This document shows positions 53,665-63,527 of a stretch of DNA of 64,000 nucleotides, in pieces (position 1 is the first letter of the stretch; each line of letters begins with the position of its first letter). A program made the position numbers and the translations under genes. The notes under the pieces are model-generated. The model made no database searches. It was not told the origin of the DNA and saw only the letters and a program-made list of their open reading frames with translations. Location: positions 4,650,001 through 4,714,000 of the forward strand of contig NZ_CP065958.1 in NCBI RefSeq assembly GCF_041270065.1, read 5' to 3'. Origin of the DNA: Streptomyces fradiae. Lineage in GTDB: Bacteria; Actinomycetota; Actinomycetes; Streptomycetales; Streptomycetaceae.

Positions 53665-54834
53665 TTACGACGCAGCCGGGCGGTCGCGGTCGCGGTCGCG
53701 CCACGGCAGTTCGGCGGTGACGACGGTGGGCCCGCCGGCCGGGGAGTCGACGGCCAGGACCCCGTCGACCGCGCCGAGCCGCTCGCCGAGCCCCGCGAGG
53801 CCGCTGCCGGCGGCCGGGTCGGCGCCGCCGGCGCCGTCGTCCCGTACCTGCAGCATCAGCCGCTCCTCCGTCCGCCACACGTCCACGGCGGCGGACCGGG
53901 CGCGGGCGTGCTTGGAGACGTTCTGCAGCAGCTCGGAGACGGTGAAGTAGGCGATGCCCTCGATCGCCTCGGCGGGCCGTTCGGGCAGGTCGACGGAGAC
54001 CTTCACCGGCACCGTGCAGCGGGCGGCGACCGCCGAGAGCGCCGCGTCGAGACCGCGGTCGGTGAGGACCGCCGGGTGGATGCCACGGGCGAGGTCGCGG
54101 AGCTCCTGGAGTGCGAGCTTCACCTCGCCGTGCGCCTCGTCGACCATCGCGGCGGCGGCCTCCGGGTCGTCGAGCAGCTTCTCCTTGGCGAGGCCGAGCC
54201 CCATGGCCAGGGCCACGAGCCGGGCCTGCGCGCCGTCGTGCAGGTCGCGCTCGATGCGCCGCAGGTCGGCGGCGGCGGTGTCGACCACCACCCCCCGGTC
54301 CGACTCCAGCTCGGCGATGCGCCGTTCCAGCTCGTCGGAGGGGGAGAGCAGCCCGCGCACCATCGCCCGGTCGACGTTGCCGAGCCCGCGCGCCACGAAG
54401 GGCAGCACCGGCCACAGCACGATCAGCGACACCAGGGTCACGGTGAAGGTGAGCACGCCCCAGGGCAGCCGGATGAACCCGTACAGCTGGCTGCGCCACG
54501 CCACCGGGTCCTTCAGCTGCGCCCACAGCCACGGCAGGAACCCGTCCCGGTGCGGCAGCCGGCTCGGCCGCTCCACGTGCACGCCGAGCAGCCCGCGGGC
54601 CCGGGCCCGTTCCGCGCCGGCCATGCCGCGCGCCCCGGCCAGGCCGAGCGCGAGGAGCGGCAGGCCGATGACGGTGACGGACAGGCCCACGCCGAGGGCG
54701 ATCGTCACCACCGCGTACACGAACCCGGCCAGCGCGCACGGCAGATCGGCGAGGAGGTGCGCGACCTCCTTCCAGGTGTGCCGGCCGTAGGCGAGGCTGG
54801 CGGGCGGCGGCGGGGTGTCGTTGAGGCTGCTCAT
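53665..54834 (-). CDS. Sensor histidine kinase (NarX/LiaS class), copy 2
   Basis: 389 residues, paralogue of copy 1. Hydrophobic segments (ALAGFVYAVVTIALGVGLSV, LPWGVLTFTVTLVSLIVLWP) fill the first 180 residues; from there the sequence is almost collinear with copy 1: RIERDLHDGAQARLVALAMG, FTVSELLQNVSKHA and DDGAGGADPAAGSGLAGLGE. The near-identical ATPase regions also look similar at DNA level, a possible site of recombination. It is divergent from nuoA of the second nuo operon, 162 bases apart. Confidence 0.92.
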   Translation of the reverse strand: MSSLNDTPPPPASLAYGRHTWKEVAHLLADLPCALAGFVYAVVTIALGVGLSVTVIGLPLLALGLAGARGMAGAERARARGLLGVHVERPSRLPHRDGFLPWLWAQLKDPVAWRSQLYGFIRLPWGVLTFTVTLVSLIVLWPVLPFVARGLGNVDRAMVRGLLSPSDELERRIAELESDRGVVVDTAAADLRRIERDLHDGAQARLVALAMGLGLAKEKLLDDPEAAAAMVDEAHGEVKLALQELRDLARGIHPAVLTDRGLDAALSAVAARCTVPVKVSVDLPERPAEAIEGIAYFTVSELLQNVSKHARARSAAVDVWRTEERLMLQVRDDGAGGADPAAGSGLAGLGERLGAVDGVLAVDSPAGGPTVVTAELPWRDRDRDRPAAS

Positions 54835-54890
54835 GGGATCAAGGTTGTCGGTTGGAGGGCCGCGCACGCCATGGGGGAGGTGGCCGGAGC

Positions 54891-54923
54891 GGCAGGGGGG
54901 ATATCCCTACCGGGCCCTACCGG
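54891..54923. promoter_or_regulatory. CCCTACCGG boxes between sensor kinase 2 and nuoA
   Basis: A full copy at 54891-54913 (G tract, GATATCCC, TACCGG) and a second core CCCTACCGG at 54915-54923. GGGATATCCC inside it is a perfect 10-bp palindrome. It is positioned for control of sensor kinase 2 (start 54834) and possibly of nuoA (start 54997). Confidence 0.65.
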
Positions 54924-54996
54924 GGCCTGCTTACGCTCCCTTTAGCAGGGCCTAGACTCGCGTGCGTAGGACACTGATACCGAGGGGCGGACGGAC

Positions 54997-55485
54997 GTGC
55001 GGGAACCGACCGTCGTCGCGGCGGAGTACGCGGCGACGAACCACGCGACGCCGAACGCGGGGACGCACCACGCGGCGACGCACCACGCGACGACTCACGC
55101 GGCGGACTACTTCGCGGCGGACTACTTCGAGACGTACTCCGTCGTCGGACTGCTGGCCGTGCTCGGCGTGCTCTTCGTCGCGGTCGCGTTCGGCGCGGGC
55201 CGGCTGCTGCGCCCGGTCGTCCCGACCCCGGAGAAGCTCCTCACCTACGAGTGCGGCGTCGACCCGGTGGGGGAGGGATGGGCCCACACACAGGTCCGCT
55301 ACTACGTGTACGCCTTCCTCTATGTGATCTTCGCCGTCGACTCGATCTTCCTCTTCCCCTGGGCCACGGTCTTCGCCGCGCCCGGATACGGGGCGACGAC
55401 GCTGGTCGAGATGTTCGTCTTCCTCGGCTTCCTGGCCGTGGGCCTGCTCTACGCGTACAAGAAGGGCGTCCTGGCATGGCTGTGA
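54997..55485 (+). CDS. nuoA: NADH-quinone oxidoreductase subunit A, second operon
   Basis: 162 residues. The conserved core starts at about residue 47: [36 protein letters not shown] (the loop between helices 1 and 2), [19 protein letters not shown] and [18 protein letters not shown], with the usual three membrane helices. Ahead of it is a His/Ala/Thr-rich repetitive leader of about 45 residues ([20 protein letters not shown]) not found in usual NuoA (120-140 aa). GTG 54997 with GAGGGG eight bases upstream is taken as the start; a shorter protein is conceivable. It heads a ten-gene operon. Confidence 0.9.
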   Translation: MREPTVVAAEYAATNHATPNAGTHHAATHHATTHAADYFAADYFETYSVVGLLAVLGVLFVAVAFGAGRLLRPVVPTPEKLLTYECGVDPVGEGWAHTQVRYYVYAFLYVIFAVDSIFLFPWATVFAAPGYGATTLVEMFVFLGFLAVGLLYAYKKGVLAWL

Positions 55486-56045
55486 CCCCCCTGCCCGCCC
55501 CCAAGCTGGGCCCGCTCGCCCGACTGGCGCCGGAGCCCATGAAGGTGGTCCTGAACTGGGGCCGCCGCTACAGCCTGTGGGTCTTCAACTTCGGCCTCGC
55601 CTGCTGCGCGATCGAGTTCATCGCCGCGTCGATGGCCCGCCACGACTTCATCCGGCTCGGCGTGATCCCCTTCGCGCCGGGCCCGCGCCAGGCCGACCTG
55701 ATGATCGTCTCCGGCACGGTGACCGACAAGATGGCGCCGGCGGTCAAGCGCCTGTACGAGCAGATGCCGGAGCCGAAGTACGTCATCTCCTTCGGCGCCT
55801 GCTCGAACTGCGGCGGTCCGTACTGGGACTCGTACTCCGTCACCAAGGGCGTGGACCAGATCATCCCGGTGGACGTGTACGTGCCGGGCTGCCCGCCGCG
55901 GCCCGAGGCGCTGCTCCAGGGCATCCTCAAGCTCCAGGAGAAGATCGCGCGGGAGAGCCTGGAGGAGCGGTACGGGAGTGCTCCCTCGGTCGCCCAGCTG
56001 ACGAGCGGTCTGGTGCAGCCCCCTGCCCCGGGAGGCAAGGCATGA
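55476..56045 (+). CDS. nuoB: NADH-quinone oxidoreductase subunit B, second operon
   Basis: 189 residues. Terminal iron-sulfur subunit that holds cluster N2 beside the quinone site. Ligand cysteines are in [12 protein letters not shown] (adjacent Cys pair), [17 protein letters not shown] and [16 protein letters not shown], all present. A basic stretch [21 protein letters not shown] contacts the quinone cavity. ATG 55476 overlaps the nuoA stop by ten bases; GTG 55482 is the alternative start. In ordinary complex I this subunit docks to NuoD and NuoC; NuoD is not encoded here. Confidence 0.94.
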   Translation: MAVTPLPAPKLGPLARLAPEPMKVVLNWGRRYSLWVFNFGLACCAIEFIAASMARHDFIRLGVIPFAPGPRQADLMIVSGTVTDKMAPAVKRLYEQMPEPKYVISFGACSNCGGPYWDSYSVTKGVDQIIPVDVYVPGCPPRPEALLQGILKLQEKIARESLEERYGSAPSVAQLTSGLVQPPAPGGKA

Positions 56046-57433
56046 GCGAGAACTTCGCGGACAGCTACGCGGCGCTGCCGGACTCGGTCGCCGAGGTCTT
56101 CGGCGAGGAGGCGACGGCGGAGCGGGCGTACGACCTGCTGACGGTCGATGTGCCCGTCGGCTCGTGGATCGCGGCGCTGGAGATCGCCCGGGACAAGCTG
56201 GGCCTCACGTACTTCGACTGGCTGAGCGCGGTGGACGAGCCGGGCGTCGGCTTCCGGGTGTGCGCGCACGTGGCGTCGGTGGGCCCGGGTTCCGTGCGCC
56301 GCCTCCTCGTCCGTACGACGGTTCCGCACGCGGCCGCGTCCCTGCCGTCCGCCATCGCGGTCTACGCGGGCGCGGCCTGGCACGAGCGCGAGACCCACGA
56401 GATGTTCGGCATCACCTTCACCGACCACCCCCACCTGGTCCACCTCCTCCTCCCCGACACCTTCGAGGGCCACCCCCTCCGCAAGGACTTCGTCCTCGCC
56501 GCCCGCGTCGCCAAGGCCTGGCCCGGCGCCAAGGAACCCGGCGAGTCCCACGACCCCCACGCCCCCAAGCGCCGCCAAATGCTCCCCCCGGGCGTCCCCG
56601 ACCCCAACGACTGGGGCCCCCTCAAGGGCCAACTCCCCCCGGCCCCCTCCCGCCCCGCCCGCGGCGCAGCCGCGGCCGGCGGCGACCGCCCGGTGCGCCG
56701 TACCCGTACGGCGGGCGAGGGCTCGGCGAGCCAGCCCCCGACGGCCGACCGCCCGGTCCGCCGCGCACGCACAGCGGGCGAGGGCTCCGCAAGCCAGCAG
56801 ACCGAGGCCACCCCGGCGGCACCGGAGGCGCCTGCCGCCGCCGGTACCCAGCCCTCTCCGGCCGTGCCGGAAACCCCGTCCGCCCCCGCGGCCGGCCCGC
56901 GCCGAAACCGCAGCGCGAGTGCGGGCTCCGCGAGCCAGCGAGCTGGGGCAACGGCTGAGCCCGGCTCGGCAGCGCCGGCCGAAGACCGAGACGCTTCCGC
57001 GCCGGCGGCGCCCGCCGCAGGCGGCGGTGAGCCGACAGCGGCCCCAGCAGCTCCTGCGGGCCCGCGCCGTAGCCGTACGGCGAGCGGCGGCTCCGCCAGC
57101 CAGCGGGCCGAAGGCCCGGACGCTGCCGCGCCCGACACGGCGGGAAACCCGGCTGCGCCGGCGGCTCCCGCCGGTCCGAGCCAGGACGCTGCCGTGTCCG
57201 GCGGCGACGCGCCGTCGGAGCGGCCCGCGGCCCCGCCGCGTACCCGCAGCTCGGACGCCCCGTGGCACCACGCCCGCCCGGCGTTCGACGAGGAGCCGCA
57301 GGCTCCGGCTCCGGAGCCCGAAGCGCCCGCGCAGGGCGAGCCCGCCCCGCCCGCCGAAGGCGAAGCCGCCCCGCCCGCGCAGGGCGAGCCCACCACCAAC
57401 CCCACCGACCCCGCCGGAGGCGACCCCGCGTGA
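56042..57433 (+). CDS. nuoC: NADH-quinone oxidoreductase subunit C, second operon, with long disordered tail
   Basis: 463 residues. The NuoC (30-kDa) domain is residues 1-195: [40 protein letters not shown] and [12 protein letters not shown], including the family WxERExxDxFG-like motif with HEMFG. The remaining 270 residues are rich in Pro, Ala, Gly, Ser and Thr, with four repeats of the form R(R/P)xR(T/S)xxxGSASQ (starting near 56684, 56747, 56895 and 57058). E. coli and Streptomyces nuo1-type NuoC lack such a tail. ATGA overlap with nuoB; GTGA overlap with nuoH. Confidence 0.9.
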   Translation: MSENFADSYAALPDSVAEVFGEEATAERAYDLLTVDVPVGSWIAALEIARDKLGLTYFDWLSAVDEPGVGFRVCAHVASVGPGSVRRLLVRTTVPHAAASLPSAIAVYAGAAWHERETHEMFGITFTDHPHLVHLLLPDTFEGHPLRKDFVLAARVAKAWPGAKEPGESHDPHAPKRRQMLPPGVPDPNDWGPLKGQLPPAPSRPARGAAAAGGDRPVRRTRTAGEGSASQPPTADRPVRRARTAGEGSASQQTEATPAAPEAPAAAGTQPSPAVPETPSAPAAGPRRNRSASAGSASQRAGATAEPGSAAPAEDRDASAPAAPAAGGGEPTAAPAAPAGPRRSRTASGGSASQRAEGPDAAAPDTAGNPAAPAAPAGPSQDAAVSGGDAPSERPAAPPRTRSSDAPWHHARPAFDEEPQAPAPEPEAPAQGEPAPPAEGEAAPPAQGEPTTNPTDPAGGDPA

Positions 57434-58398
57434 ACGACGTACTCGACGTCGCCCTCCGGCTGATCATCGTCTTCGCCGCGTTCCTCGTCCTGCCGCTCGT
57501 CGTCGGGCAGACCGAGCACAAGGTCATGGCGCACATGCAGGGCCGGCTCGGGCCCATGTACGCCGGTGGGTTCCACGGGTGGGCGCAGCTGGTCGCGGAC
57601 GGGGTGAAGTTCGCGCAGAAGGAGGACGTCGTCCCGAAGGACGCCGACCGGCGGGTGTTCCAGCTCGCGCCGGCCGTCGCGCTCCTGCCGTACCTCCTCG
57701 TGCTCGTCGCGATCCCGATCGGGCCCAGCGAGGGCGCCGTCGGGCGGGTGGTCGACGCCGGCATCTTCTTCGTGCTCGCCGTGATGGGCGTCGGGGTGCT
57801 CGGCAGCCTGATGGCCGGCTGGGCGTCGGCCAACAAGTTCAGCCTGCTCGGCGCGCTCCGTACCGCCGCTCAGCTGCTCGCGTACGAGCTGCCGATGCTG
57901 CTCGCCGCCGCGTCCGTCGCGATGGCGGCCGGTACCGTCTCCCTCCCCGGCATCCTGAACGCCTTCGAGTGGTGGTGGGTGCCCTGGCAGATCGTCGGCG
58001 CGCTGGTGTTCTTCACCGCCGGGCTCGCCGAGCTGCAGCGCCCGCCGTTCGACATGCCGGTCGCCGACTCGGAGATCATCTTCGGCGCGTACACCGAGTA
58101 CACCGGCCTGCGCTTCGCGCTGTTCCTGCTCGCCGAGTACGCCGGCATCGTCGTGCTCTGCGGCCTCACCACCGTCCTCTTCCTCGGCGGCTGGCACGGA
58201 CCCGGCGGCGCCGACGGCCTCGGCTGGGTGTGGACGCTCCTGAAGACCGCCGTCCTGGCCTTCGTCGTGATCTGGCTGCGGGTCTCGTACCCCCGCCTGC
58301 GCGAGGACCAGCTGCAGAAGCTGGCCTGGACGACCCTCGTACCGCTCGCCCTCGCGCAGATCGCGCTCACCGGCATCGTGAAGGTGGCGATCCAGTAA
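57430..58398 (+). CDS. nuoH: NADH-quinone oxidoreductase subunit H, second operon
   Basis: 322 residues, close to the E. coli length and without the long tail seen in the first operon's NuoH. The signature region reads [28 protein letters not shown] (about residues 205-232); relative to NuoH1 several acidic residues are retained (E, D, D) but the ETNRAPFD start is [28 protein letters not shown] and [19 protein letters not shown] match the family. GTG start overlapping the nuoC stop as GTGA. Confidence 0.93.
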   Translation: MNDVLDVALRLIIVFAAFLVLPLVVGQTEHKVMAHMQGRLGPMYAGGFHGWAQLVADGVKFAQKEDVVPKDADRRVFQLAPAVALLPYLLVLVAIPIGPSEGAVGRVVDAGIFFVLAVMGVGVLGSLMAGWASANKFSLLGALRTAAQLLAYELPMLLAAASVAMAAGTVSLPGILNAFEWWWVPWQIVGALVFFTAGLAELQRPPFDMPVADSEIIFGAYTEYTGLRFALFLLAEYAGIVVLCGLTTVLFLGGWHGPGGADGLGWVWTLLKTAVLAFVVIWLRVSYPRLREDQLQKLAWTTLVPLALAQIALTGIVKVAIQ

Positions 58399-58400
58399 CC

Positions 58401-58949
58401 ATGGCTCCGATTCCCGGTTCCGGCCTTGCCAAGGGCCTCGCCGTCACCCTCCGCACGATGACCCGCAGGTCGGTCACCGCGCAGTACCCGGACGCGCAGC
58501 CCGAGCTGCCGCCCCGTACCCGCGGGGTCATCGGGCTGTTCGAGGAGAACTGCACGGTGTGCATGCTGTGCGCCCGTGAGTGCCCCGACTGGTGCATCTA
58601 CATCGACTCCCACAAGGAGACGGTGCCGGCCGCCGCCCCCGGCGGCCGCGAGCGCAGCCGCAACGTCCTCGACCGTTTCGCCATCGACTTCTCGCTCTGC
58701 ATGTACTGCGGGATCTGCATCGAGGTGTGCCCCTTCGACGCGCTGTTCTGGTCGCCCGAGTTCGAGTACGCGGAGACCGACATCCACGAGCTGACGCACG
58801 AGCGCGACAAGCTCCGCGAGTGGATGTGGACGGTGCCGGAGCCGCCCGCGCTCGACCCGCGCGCGGAGGAGCCGAAGGAGATCGCCGCGGCACGCAAGGC
58901 AGCGGAAAAGGCCGCCGCCCAGGCCCAGCAGCAGGAGGGCCCGCAGTGA
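58401..58949 (+). CDS. nuoI: NADH-quinone oxidoreductase subunit I, second operon
   Basis: 182 residues. Two [4Fe-4S] motifs: [12 protein letters not shown] (followed by DWC) and [18 protein letters not shown], all eight ligand cysteines present. The C-terminus is a charged, Ala/Lys/Gln-rich extension ([20 protein letters not shown]). Without NuoE/F/G encoded nearby, its electron donor would have to be another ferredoxin-like protein or the first complex's modules. ATG three bases after the nuoH stop. Confidence 0.94.
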   Translation: MAPIPGSGLAKGLAVTLRTMTRRSVTAQYPDAQPELPPRTRGVIGLFEENCTVCMLCARECPDWCIYIDSHKETVPAAAPGGRERSRNVLDRFAIDFSLCMYCGICIEVCPFDALFWSPEFEYAETDIHELTHERDKLREWMWTVPEPPALDPRAEEPKEIAAARKAAEKAAAQAQQQEGPQ

Positions 58950-59536
58950 CCCTGGCAGCACAGACTCTCGCCGCCCAGCCCTTGGCCGCAGCCGCCCAGA
59001 ACAGCCACGGCTTCCTCTCGCCCACCGGCGTCGAGATCACCTTCCTCCTCGTCGGCCTCGTCACCCTCGGCGCCGCCCTCGTCGCCGTCACCACCAAGCA
59101 GCTCGTGCACGCCGCCCTGTGGCTGGTCGTCGCGCTCGGCGGGCTCGCCGTCGAGTACCTGCTCCTCACCGCCGAGTTCATCGCCTGGGTTCAGGTGCTG
59201 ATCTACGTCGGTTCCGTCGTCGTGCTCCTCCTCTTCGGGCTCATGCTCACCCGGGCCCCCGTCGGCCGTTCCCCGGACTCCGACTCCGGCAACCGGCCGG
59301 TCGCCCTCGCCGTGGCGGTCGCCGCCGCCGCGGCGCTGGTGTGGGTGGTCGTGGACGCCTTCCGTACCACCTGGATCGACCTCGAAGGGCCGGCCCTCGG
59401 CTCCACGAAGGTGACCGGCGAGATCCTCTTCCAGCACTGGGTGCTGCCCTTCGAGGCGCTGTCCGTGCTGCTGCTCGCCGCCCTGGTCGGCGCCATCGTC
59501 CTGTCCCGCAAGCAGCAGGAAGGGGAGCGGGACTGA
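58946..59536 (+). CDS. nuoJ: NADH-quinone oxidoreductase subunit J, second operon
   Basis: 196 residues, nearer the E. coli length than NuoJ of the first operon (276 aa). Five membrane segments, including [40 protein letters not shown] (the conserved YxGxxxxL helix) and [18 protein letters not shown]. Residues 1-22 are Ala/Gln-rich. GTG start overlapping nuoI as GTGA. Confidence 0.92.
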   Translation: MTLAAQTLAAQPLAAAAQNSHGFLSPTGVEITFLLVGLVTLGAALVAVTTKQLVHAALWLVVALGGLAVEYLLLTAEFIAWVQVLIYVGSVVVLLLFGLMLTRAPVGRSPDSDSGNRPVALAVAVAAAAALVWVVVDAFRTTWIDLEGPALGSTKVTGEILFQHWVLPFEALSVLLLAALVGAIVLSRKQQEGERD

Positions 59537-59895
59537 TGCACCTCGCCTACCCGGCCGTCCTCGCCGCGCTCCTCTTCTCCGTCGGCCTGTACGGCGTCCT
59601 CGCCCGCCGCAACGCGATCCTGGTCCTGATGTCCGTCGAGCTCATGCTCAACGCCGTCAACCTCAACCTGGTCGCGTTCGACGTCTGGCTCCGCGACACC
59701 CTGCACGCCGGCCAGGCGCTCACCCTCTTCGTCATCGCCATCGCCGCCGCCGAGATCGGCATCGGTCTCGCGATCGTCCTGATGGTCTACCGCAACCGCG
59801 GCACCTCGGACGTCGACCGTCTCCGCGACGCGAAGGAACAACCGGAACCCGCCGACAAGCCGTCCGCCGACGAGAAGGCCGAGGCCACCGCGTGA
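59536..59895 (+). CDS. nuoK: NADH-quinone oxidoreductase subunit K, second operon
   Basis: 119 residues. Three helices with the two glutamates of the hydrophilic axis: [20 protein letters not shown] and [20 protein letters not shown]. The C-terminal 20 residues ([15 protein letters not shown]) are an acidic extension. TGATG overlap with nuoJ (one base shared). Confidence 0.95.
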   Translation: MHLAYPAVLAALLFSVGLYGVLARRNAILVLMSVELMLNAVNLNLVAFDVWLRDTLHAGQALTLFVIAIAAAEIGIGLAIVLMVYRNRGTSDVDRLRDAKEQPEPADKPSADEKAEATA

Positions 59896-61928
59896 CCACC
59901 ACGACCCTCGCCGTCCTCGTCCCCCTCCTCCCCTTCCTCGGCTCCGCCGCCGGTCTCCTGCTCGGCCGCACCGCCCCCGGCTTCGCCCGTCCCCTCGCCG
60001 TCCTGCCCACGCTCGCCGCCGCCGTCCTGGCGGTCGTCGTCGCGGCCCGGCACGGCGGCGGGAAGGCGATCGACGCCGCCACCCAGCTCACCCCGACCGG
60101 CTCCGTACCGATCGACCTGGCCCTGCACATCGACGGCTTCGCCGCCCTCGTCGCGGTCCTCGTCGGCGTGGTCGCCACCTGTGTGCAGATCTACTCGACC
60201 GGCTATCTGCGCCACGACCCGCGCTACTCCTCGTACGCCGCGCTCGTCTCCCTCTTCACCTCCGCGATGCTGCTCGTCGTCTACTCCGGCGACCTGATGG
60301 TGCTCCTGGTCGGCTGGGAGATCATGGGCATCTGCTCGTACTTCCTCGTCGGGCACTACTGGGAGACCCCCGAGGCCCGCTCGGCCTCCCTCAAGGCCTT
60401 CCTCGTCACCAAGCTCGGCGACGTGCCCTTCCTCATCGGCCTGTTCGCCCTGGCCGCCGACGCGGGCACCTTCCGGATCACCGGCGTGCTCGGCGCGGTC
60501 GCCACCGGCGGCCTCGACCACCCCACCCTGATCGCACTGCTGCTGCTCGCCGGCGTCGCCGGCAAGTCCGCGCAGTTCCCGCTGCACACCTGGCTGCCCG
60601 ACGCGATGGCCGGCCCCACCCCCGTCTCCGCGCTCATCCACGCGGCGACCATGGTCGCCGCCGGCATCTACTTCGTCGCCCGGCTCCTCCCCGTCTTCGC
60701 CGCCTCCGCCGCCGCGCTGACCGTGCTCGCCGTCATGGCCGCGGTCACCATGGTCGGCTCGGCGCTCGCCGCGCTCGCCCAGGACGACATCAAGCGGGTC
60801 CTCGCCTACTCGACGATCGGCCAGCTCGGCTACATGGCCGGCGCGCTCGCCGTCGCCGACCGCGGCGCCGCCGTCTTCCACCTCCTCGCGCACGGCGCCT
60901 TCAAGGCGCTCCTCTTCCTCGCCGCCGGCGCGGTCATCCACGCCGCCGGCACCAACTCGCTCACCGCCATGTCCCGGATGAGCGGACTGACCAAGCGCAT
61001 CCCGGACGCCTACTGGACGATGACCGTCGGCCTCCTCGCGCTCGCCGCGATCCCGCCCTTCGCCGGCTTCTTCTCCAAGGAAGCCGTCCTCGTCGCCGCC
61101 GAGCACACCGCCACCGGCGACCGCACCGTCGCCCCCGCCGGCGCCGGCTGGATCGTGCTCGTCGCCGGACTCCTCACCGCGCTGCTCACCGCCGCGTACG
61201 CGATGCGGCTCTGGCTGCTCGCCTTCCGCGGCCGGGGCGCCGAGGCCCCCGACCACGGCCGGCAGCCGGTCGCCATGACCACCGTCCTGTGGGTGCTCGC
61301 CATCCCCTCCTTCGGCTTCGGACTGACCGCCGGCTACCTCGACGACTGGTTCGACGGACACCCGCTGACCCCGACCCTGGTGACGGCCGTGCTCGGCACC
61401 GGCCTCGCCGTCGTCGGCGCCGCGCTCACCTACGCGATCCGGCGCACCCTCGTCGCCCGCACCGCGCCGCCCCCGGCCGCCGTCCAGGGCGTCCCGGTCG
61501 GCGCCGCGCCCGCGCCGGCCGCCGGGGCGCTCGCCGCACCGACCGTCGCCCACCCCGACGCCGAGGCCGGCCAGGTCGAGGCGGAGGCCCTGGACCTGCC
61601 GCACCCGGCGACCGACCCCGCCGACCCCGGCCGCGCCCTGCTCGGCCCGCTGCACCCGCACGCCGCCGACGGCTTCCACCTGGACGCCGTCTACCAGACC
61701 CTGTTCGTCCGCCCCGTGCTCGCCGGCGCCTCCCTGGTGCGCTTCCTCGACCGCGAGGTCGTCGACACGTACGTGAACGGCGCGGGCAGCACCGCCAAGG
61801 GTCTCGGCTGGCTCGTCCGCCGCGCCCAGACCGGCAACGTGCAGACCTACCTCAGCGCGCTGCTCGCCGGCTCCGTCGTCCTGGCGATCGTCGCCGTCGT
61901 CCTCGCCAACGTCGCCGCCGGAGCGTGA
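59892..61928 (+). CDS. nuoL: NADH-quinone oxidoreductase subunit L, second operon
   Basis: 678 residues. Antiporter core with [20 protein letters not shown] (Glu), [20 protein letters not shown] (Lys) and [20 protein letters not shown]. About residues 525-590 are an Ala/Pro/Glu-rich insert ([20 protein letters not shown] and following) in the loop before the lateral helix, absent from NuoL1. The last membrane anchor is [23 protein letters not shown] start overlaps nuoK as GTGA. Confidence 0.95.
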   Translation: MTTTTLAVLVPLLPFLGSAAGLLLGRTAPGFARPLAVLPTLAAAVLAVVVAARHGGGKAIDAATQLTPTGSVPIDLALHIDGFAALVAVLVGVVATCVQIYSTGYLRHDPRYSSYAALVSLFTSAMLLVVYSGDLMVLLVGWEIMGICSYFLVGHYWETPEARSASLKAFLVTKLGDVPFLIGLFALAADAGTFRITGVLGAVATGGLDHPTLIALLLLAGVAGKSAQFPLHTWLPDAMAGPTPVSALIHAATMVAAGIYFVARLLPVFAASAAALTVLAVMAAVTMVGSALAALAQDDIKRVLAYSTIGQLGYMAGALAVADRGAAVFHLLAHGAFKALLFLAAGAVIHAAGTNSLTAMSRMSGLTKRIPDAYWTMTVGLLALAAIPPFAGFFSKEAVLVAAEHTATGDRTVAPAGAGWIVLVAGLLTALLTAAYAMRLWLLAFRGRGAEAPDHGRQPVAMTTVLWVLAIPSFGFGLTAGYLDDWFDGHPLTPTLVTAVLGTGLAVVGAALTYAIRRTLVARTAPPPAAVQGVPVGAAPAPAAGALAAPTVAHPDAEAGQVEAEALDLPHPATDPADPGRALLGPLHPHAADGFHLDAVYQTLFVRPVLAGASLVRFLDREVVDTYVNGAGSTAKGLGWLVRRAQTGNVQTYLSALLAGSVVLAIVAVVLANVAAGA

Positions 61929-61931
61929 GCC

Positions 61932-63527
61932 GTGATCGATATCAGCGAATCCGTGATGCAGTTCCTTCTGGCGTTGATCGTCGCCGGCCCGCTCCTCGGC
62001 GCCGCCGCCGCGCTCCTGCCCGCCCCGCCCGGACTGAAGGGGAAGTCACCCGACCAGGCCGTGCTCCGCCACGGCGTGACCGTCACCGGCGTCATCCTGA
62101 TCGCCGCGATCGTCCTCGCGCTCGGCTTCGACCACGACCACCCCTCGACGATGCAGGCCACCACCGACATCACCTGGATCAAGGCACTCGACGTGCGGAT
62201 CCACCTCGGTGTCGACGGCATCTCCCTCCCCCTCCTGCTCCTGACCGCGCTGCTGACCTTCCTCTGCGCGCTCTACAGCTACTTCAAGCCCCCCACGGGA
62301 TCCACTGGACCCGCAGGCCCCGCCCCCAAGGCCTTCGTCGCCCTGCTGCTCGTCCTCGAGTCCGGCACCCTGGCGACCTTCGCCGTCCTCGACCTGGTCC
62401 TCTTCTTCCTGGCCTTCGAGACGGTCCTCATCCCGATGTACTTCCTCATCGCCCGCTGGGGCGGCCCGGGCCGGCGGGCAGCCGCCTGGAAGTTCGTCCT
62501 CTACACCCTGCTCGGCTCTATCGTCATGCTGCTCGGCCTCCTCCTCATCGGCGTCAAGGCGGGCACGTTCGACATGGTGGCACTGGCCACTGACAACGGC
62601 CGCGGACTGACCACATCCGTGCAGGTCATCGCCGTCCTCGCGATCGGGATCGGGCTCGCCGTGAAGACCCCGATGTGGCCGCTGCACAGCTGGCTCCCGG
62701 ACGCCCACACCGCCGCCCCGACCGTCGGCTCCGTGCTCCTCGCCGGCGTGCTCCTGAAGATGGGCACGTACGGGTTCGTCCGCATCGTGCTGCCGATCGC
62801 CCCCGACGGCATGCACACCTTCGCCCCGTACCTCGCCGCCTTCGCCGTCGCCGGCATCATCTACGGATCGCTCGCCTGCCTCGCCCTCGCGAAGCCCGGC
62901 GCCAGGGGCGACCTCAAGCGGCTCATCGCCTACTCCTCCGTCGGCCACATGGGCTTCGTCCTCCTCGGCATCGCCACCATGACCCCCACCGGCGTCAACG
63001 GCGCGCTGTTCGCCAACATCGCCCACGGCCTCATCACCGGCCTGCTCTTCTTCCTGGTCGGCGCGCTCAAGGACCGCTACGGCACCGCCGACCTCGACAC
63101 CCTCGCCGGGGCCACCGGCGCCGCCCTCTACGGCCGCGCCCCCCGCCTCGGCGCCCTGCTCGCCTTCGCCGCCGTCGCCTCCCTCGGCCTGCCCGGCCTC
63201 GCCGGGTTCTGGGGCGAGATGCTCGCCCTGTTCGGCGCCTTCGAACCGGCCGCGGGCCTCAGCCGCCCCGCCTTCCTCACCTTCATGGCGATCGGCGCCT
63301 TCGGCACCCTGCTCACCGCCGCCTACCTCCTCGTCGTGGTCCGCCGGGTCTGCATGGGCGGCCCCCGCCCGGCCGGCGAGACCGTGATCGCCGACGTCCA
63401 GGGGTACGAGTTCGCCGCCTGGACCCCGCTCGTCGCCCTCACCGTCCTCGCCGGACTGTGGCCCGCCGTCCTCCTCGGCCTCACCGACCCGGCCGTCCAG
63501 CAGCTCCTCGCGGGAGGCAACCAGTGA
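61932..63527 (+). CDS. nuoM: NADH-quinone oxidoreductase subunit M, second operon
   Basis: 531 residues. LFFLAFETVLIPMYFLIARW (conserved Glu), VKTPMWPLHSWLPDAHTAAP (conserved Lys) and RLIAYSSVGHMGFVLLGIAT define the antiporter core. The pumping residues are intact, so the second operon's membrane arm looks functional. GTG three bases after the nuoL stop, with GTGA overlap into nuoN. Confidence 0.95.
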   Translation: MIDISESVMQFLLALIVAGPLLGAAAALLPAPPGLKGKSPDQAVLRHGVTVTGVILIAAIVLALGFDHDHPSTMQATTDITWIKALDVRIHLGVDGISLPLLLLTALLTFLCALYSYFKPPTGSTGPAGPAPKAFVALLLVLESGTLATFAVLDLVLFFLAFETVLIPMYFLIARWGGPGRRAAAWKFVLYTLLGSIVMLLGLLLIGVKAGTFDMVALATDNGRGLTTSVQVIAVLAIGIGLAVKTPMWPLHSWLPDAHTAAPTVGSVLLAGVLLKMGTYGFVRIVLPIAPDGMHTFAPYLAAFAVAGIIYGSLACLALAKPGARGDLKRLIAYSSVGHMGFVLLGIATMTPTGVNGALFANIAHGLITGLLFFLVGALKDRYGTADLDTLAGATGAALYGRAPRLGALLAFAAVASLGLPGLAGFWGEMLALFGAFEPAAGLSRPAFLTFMAIGAFGTLLTAAYLLVVVRRVCMGGPRPAGETVIADVQGYEFAAWTPLVALTVLAGLWPAVLLGLTDPAVQQLLAGGNQ

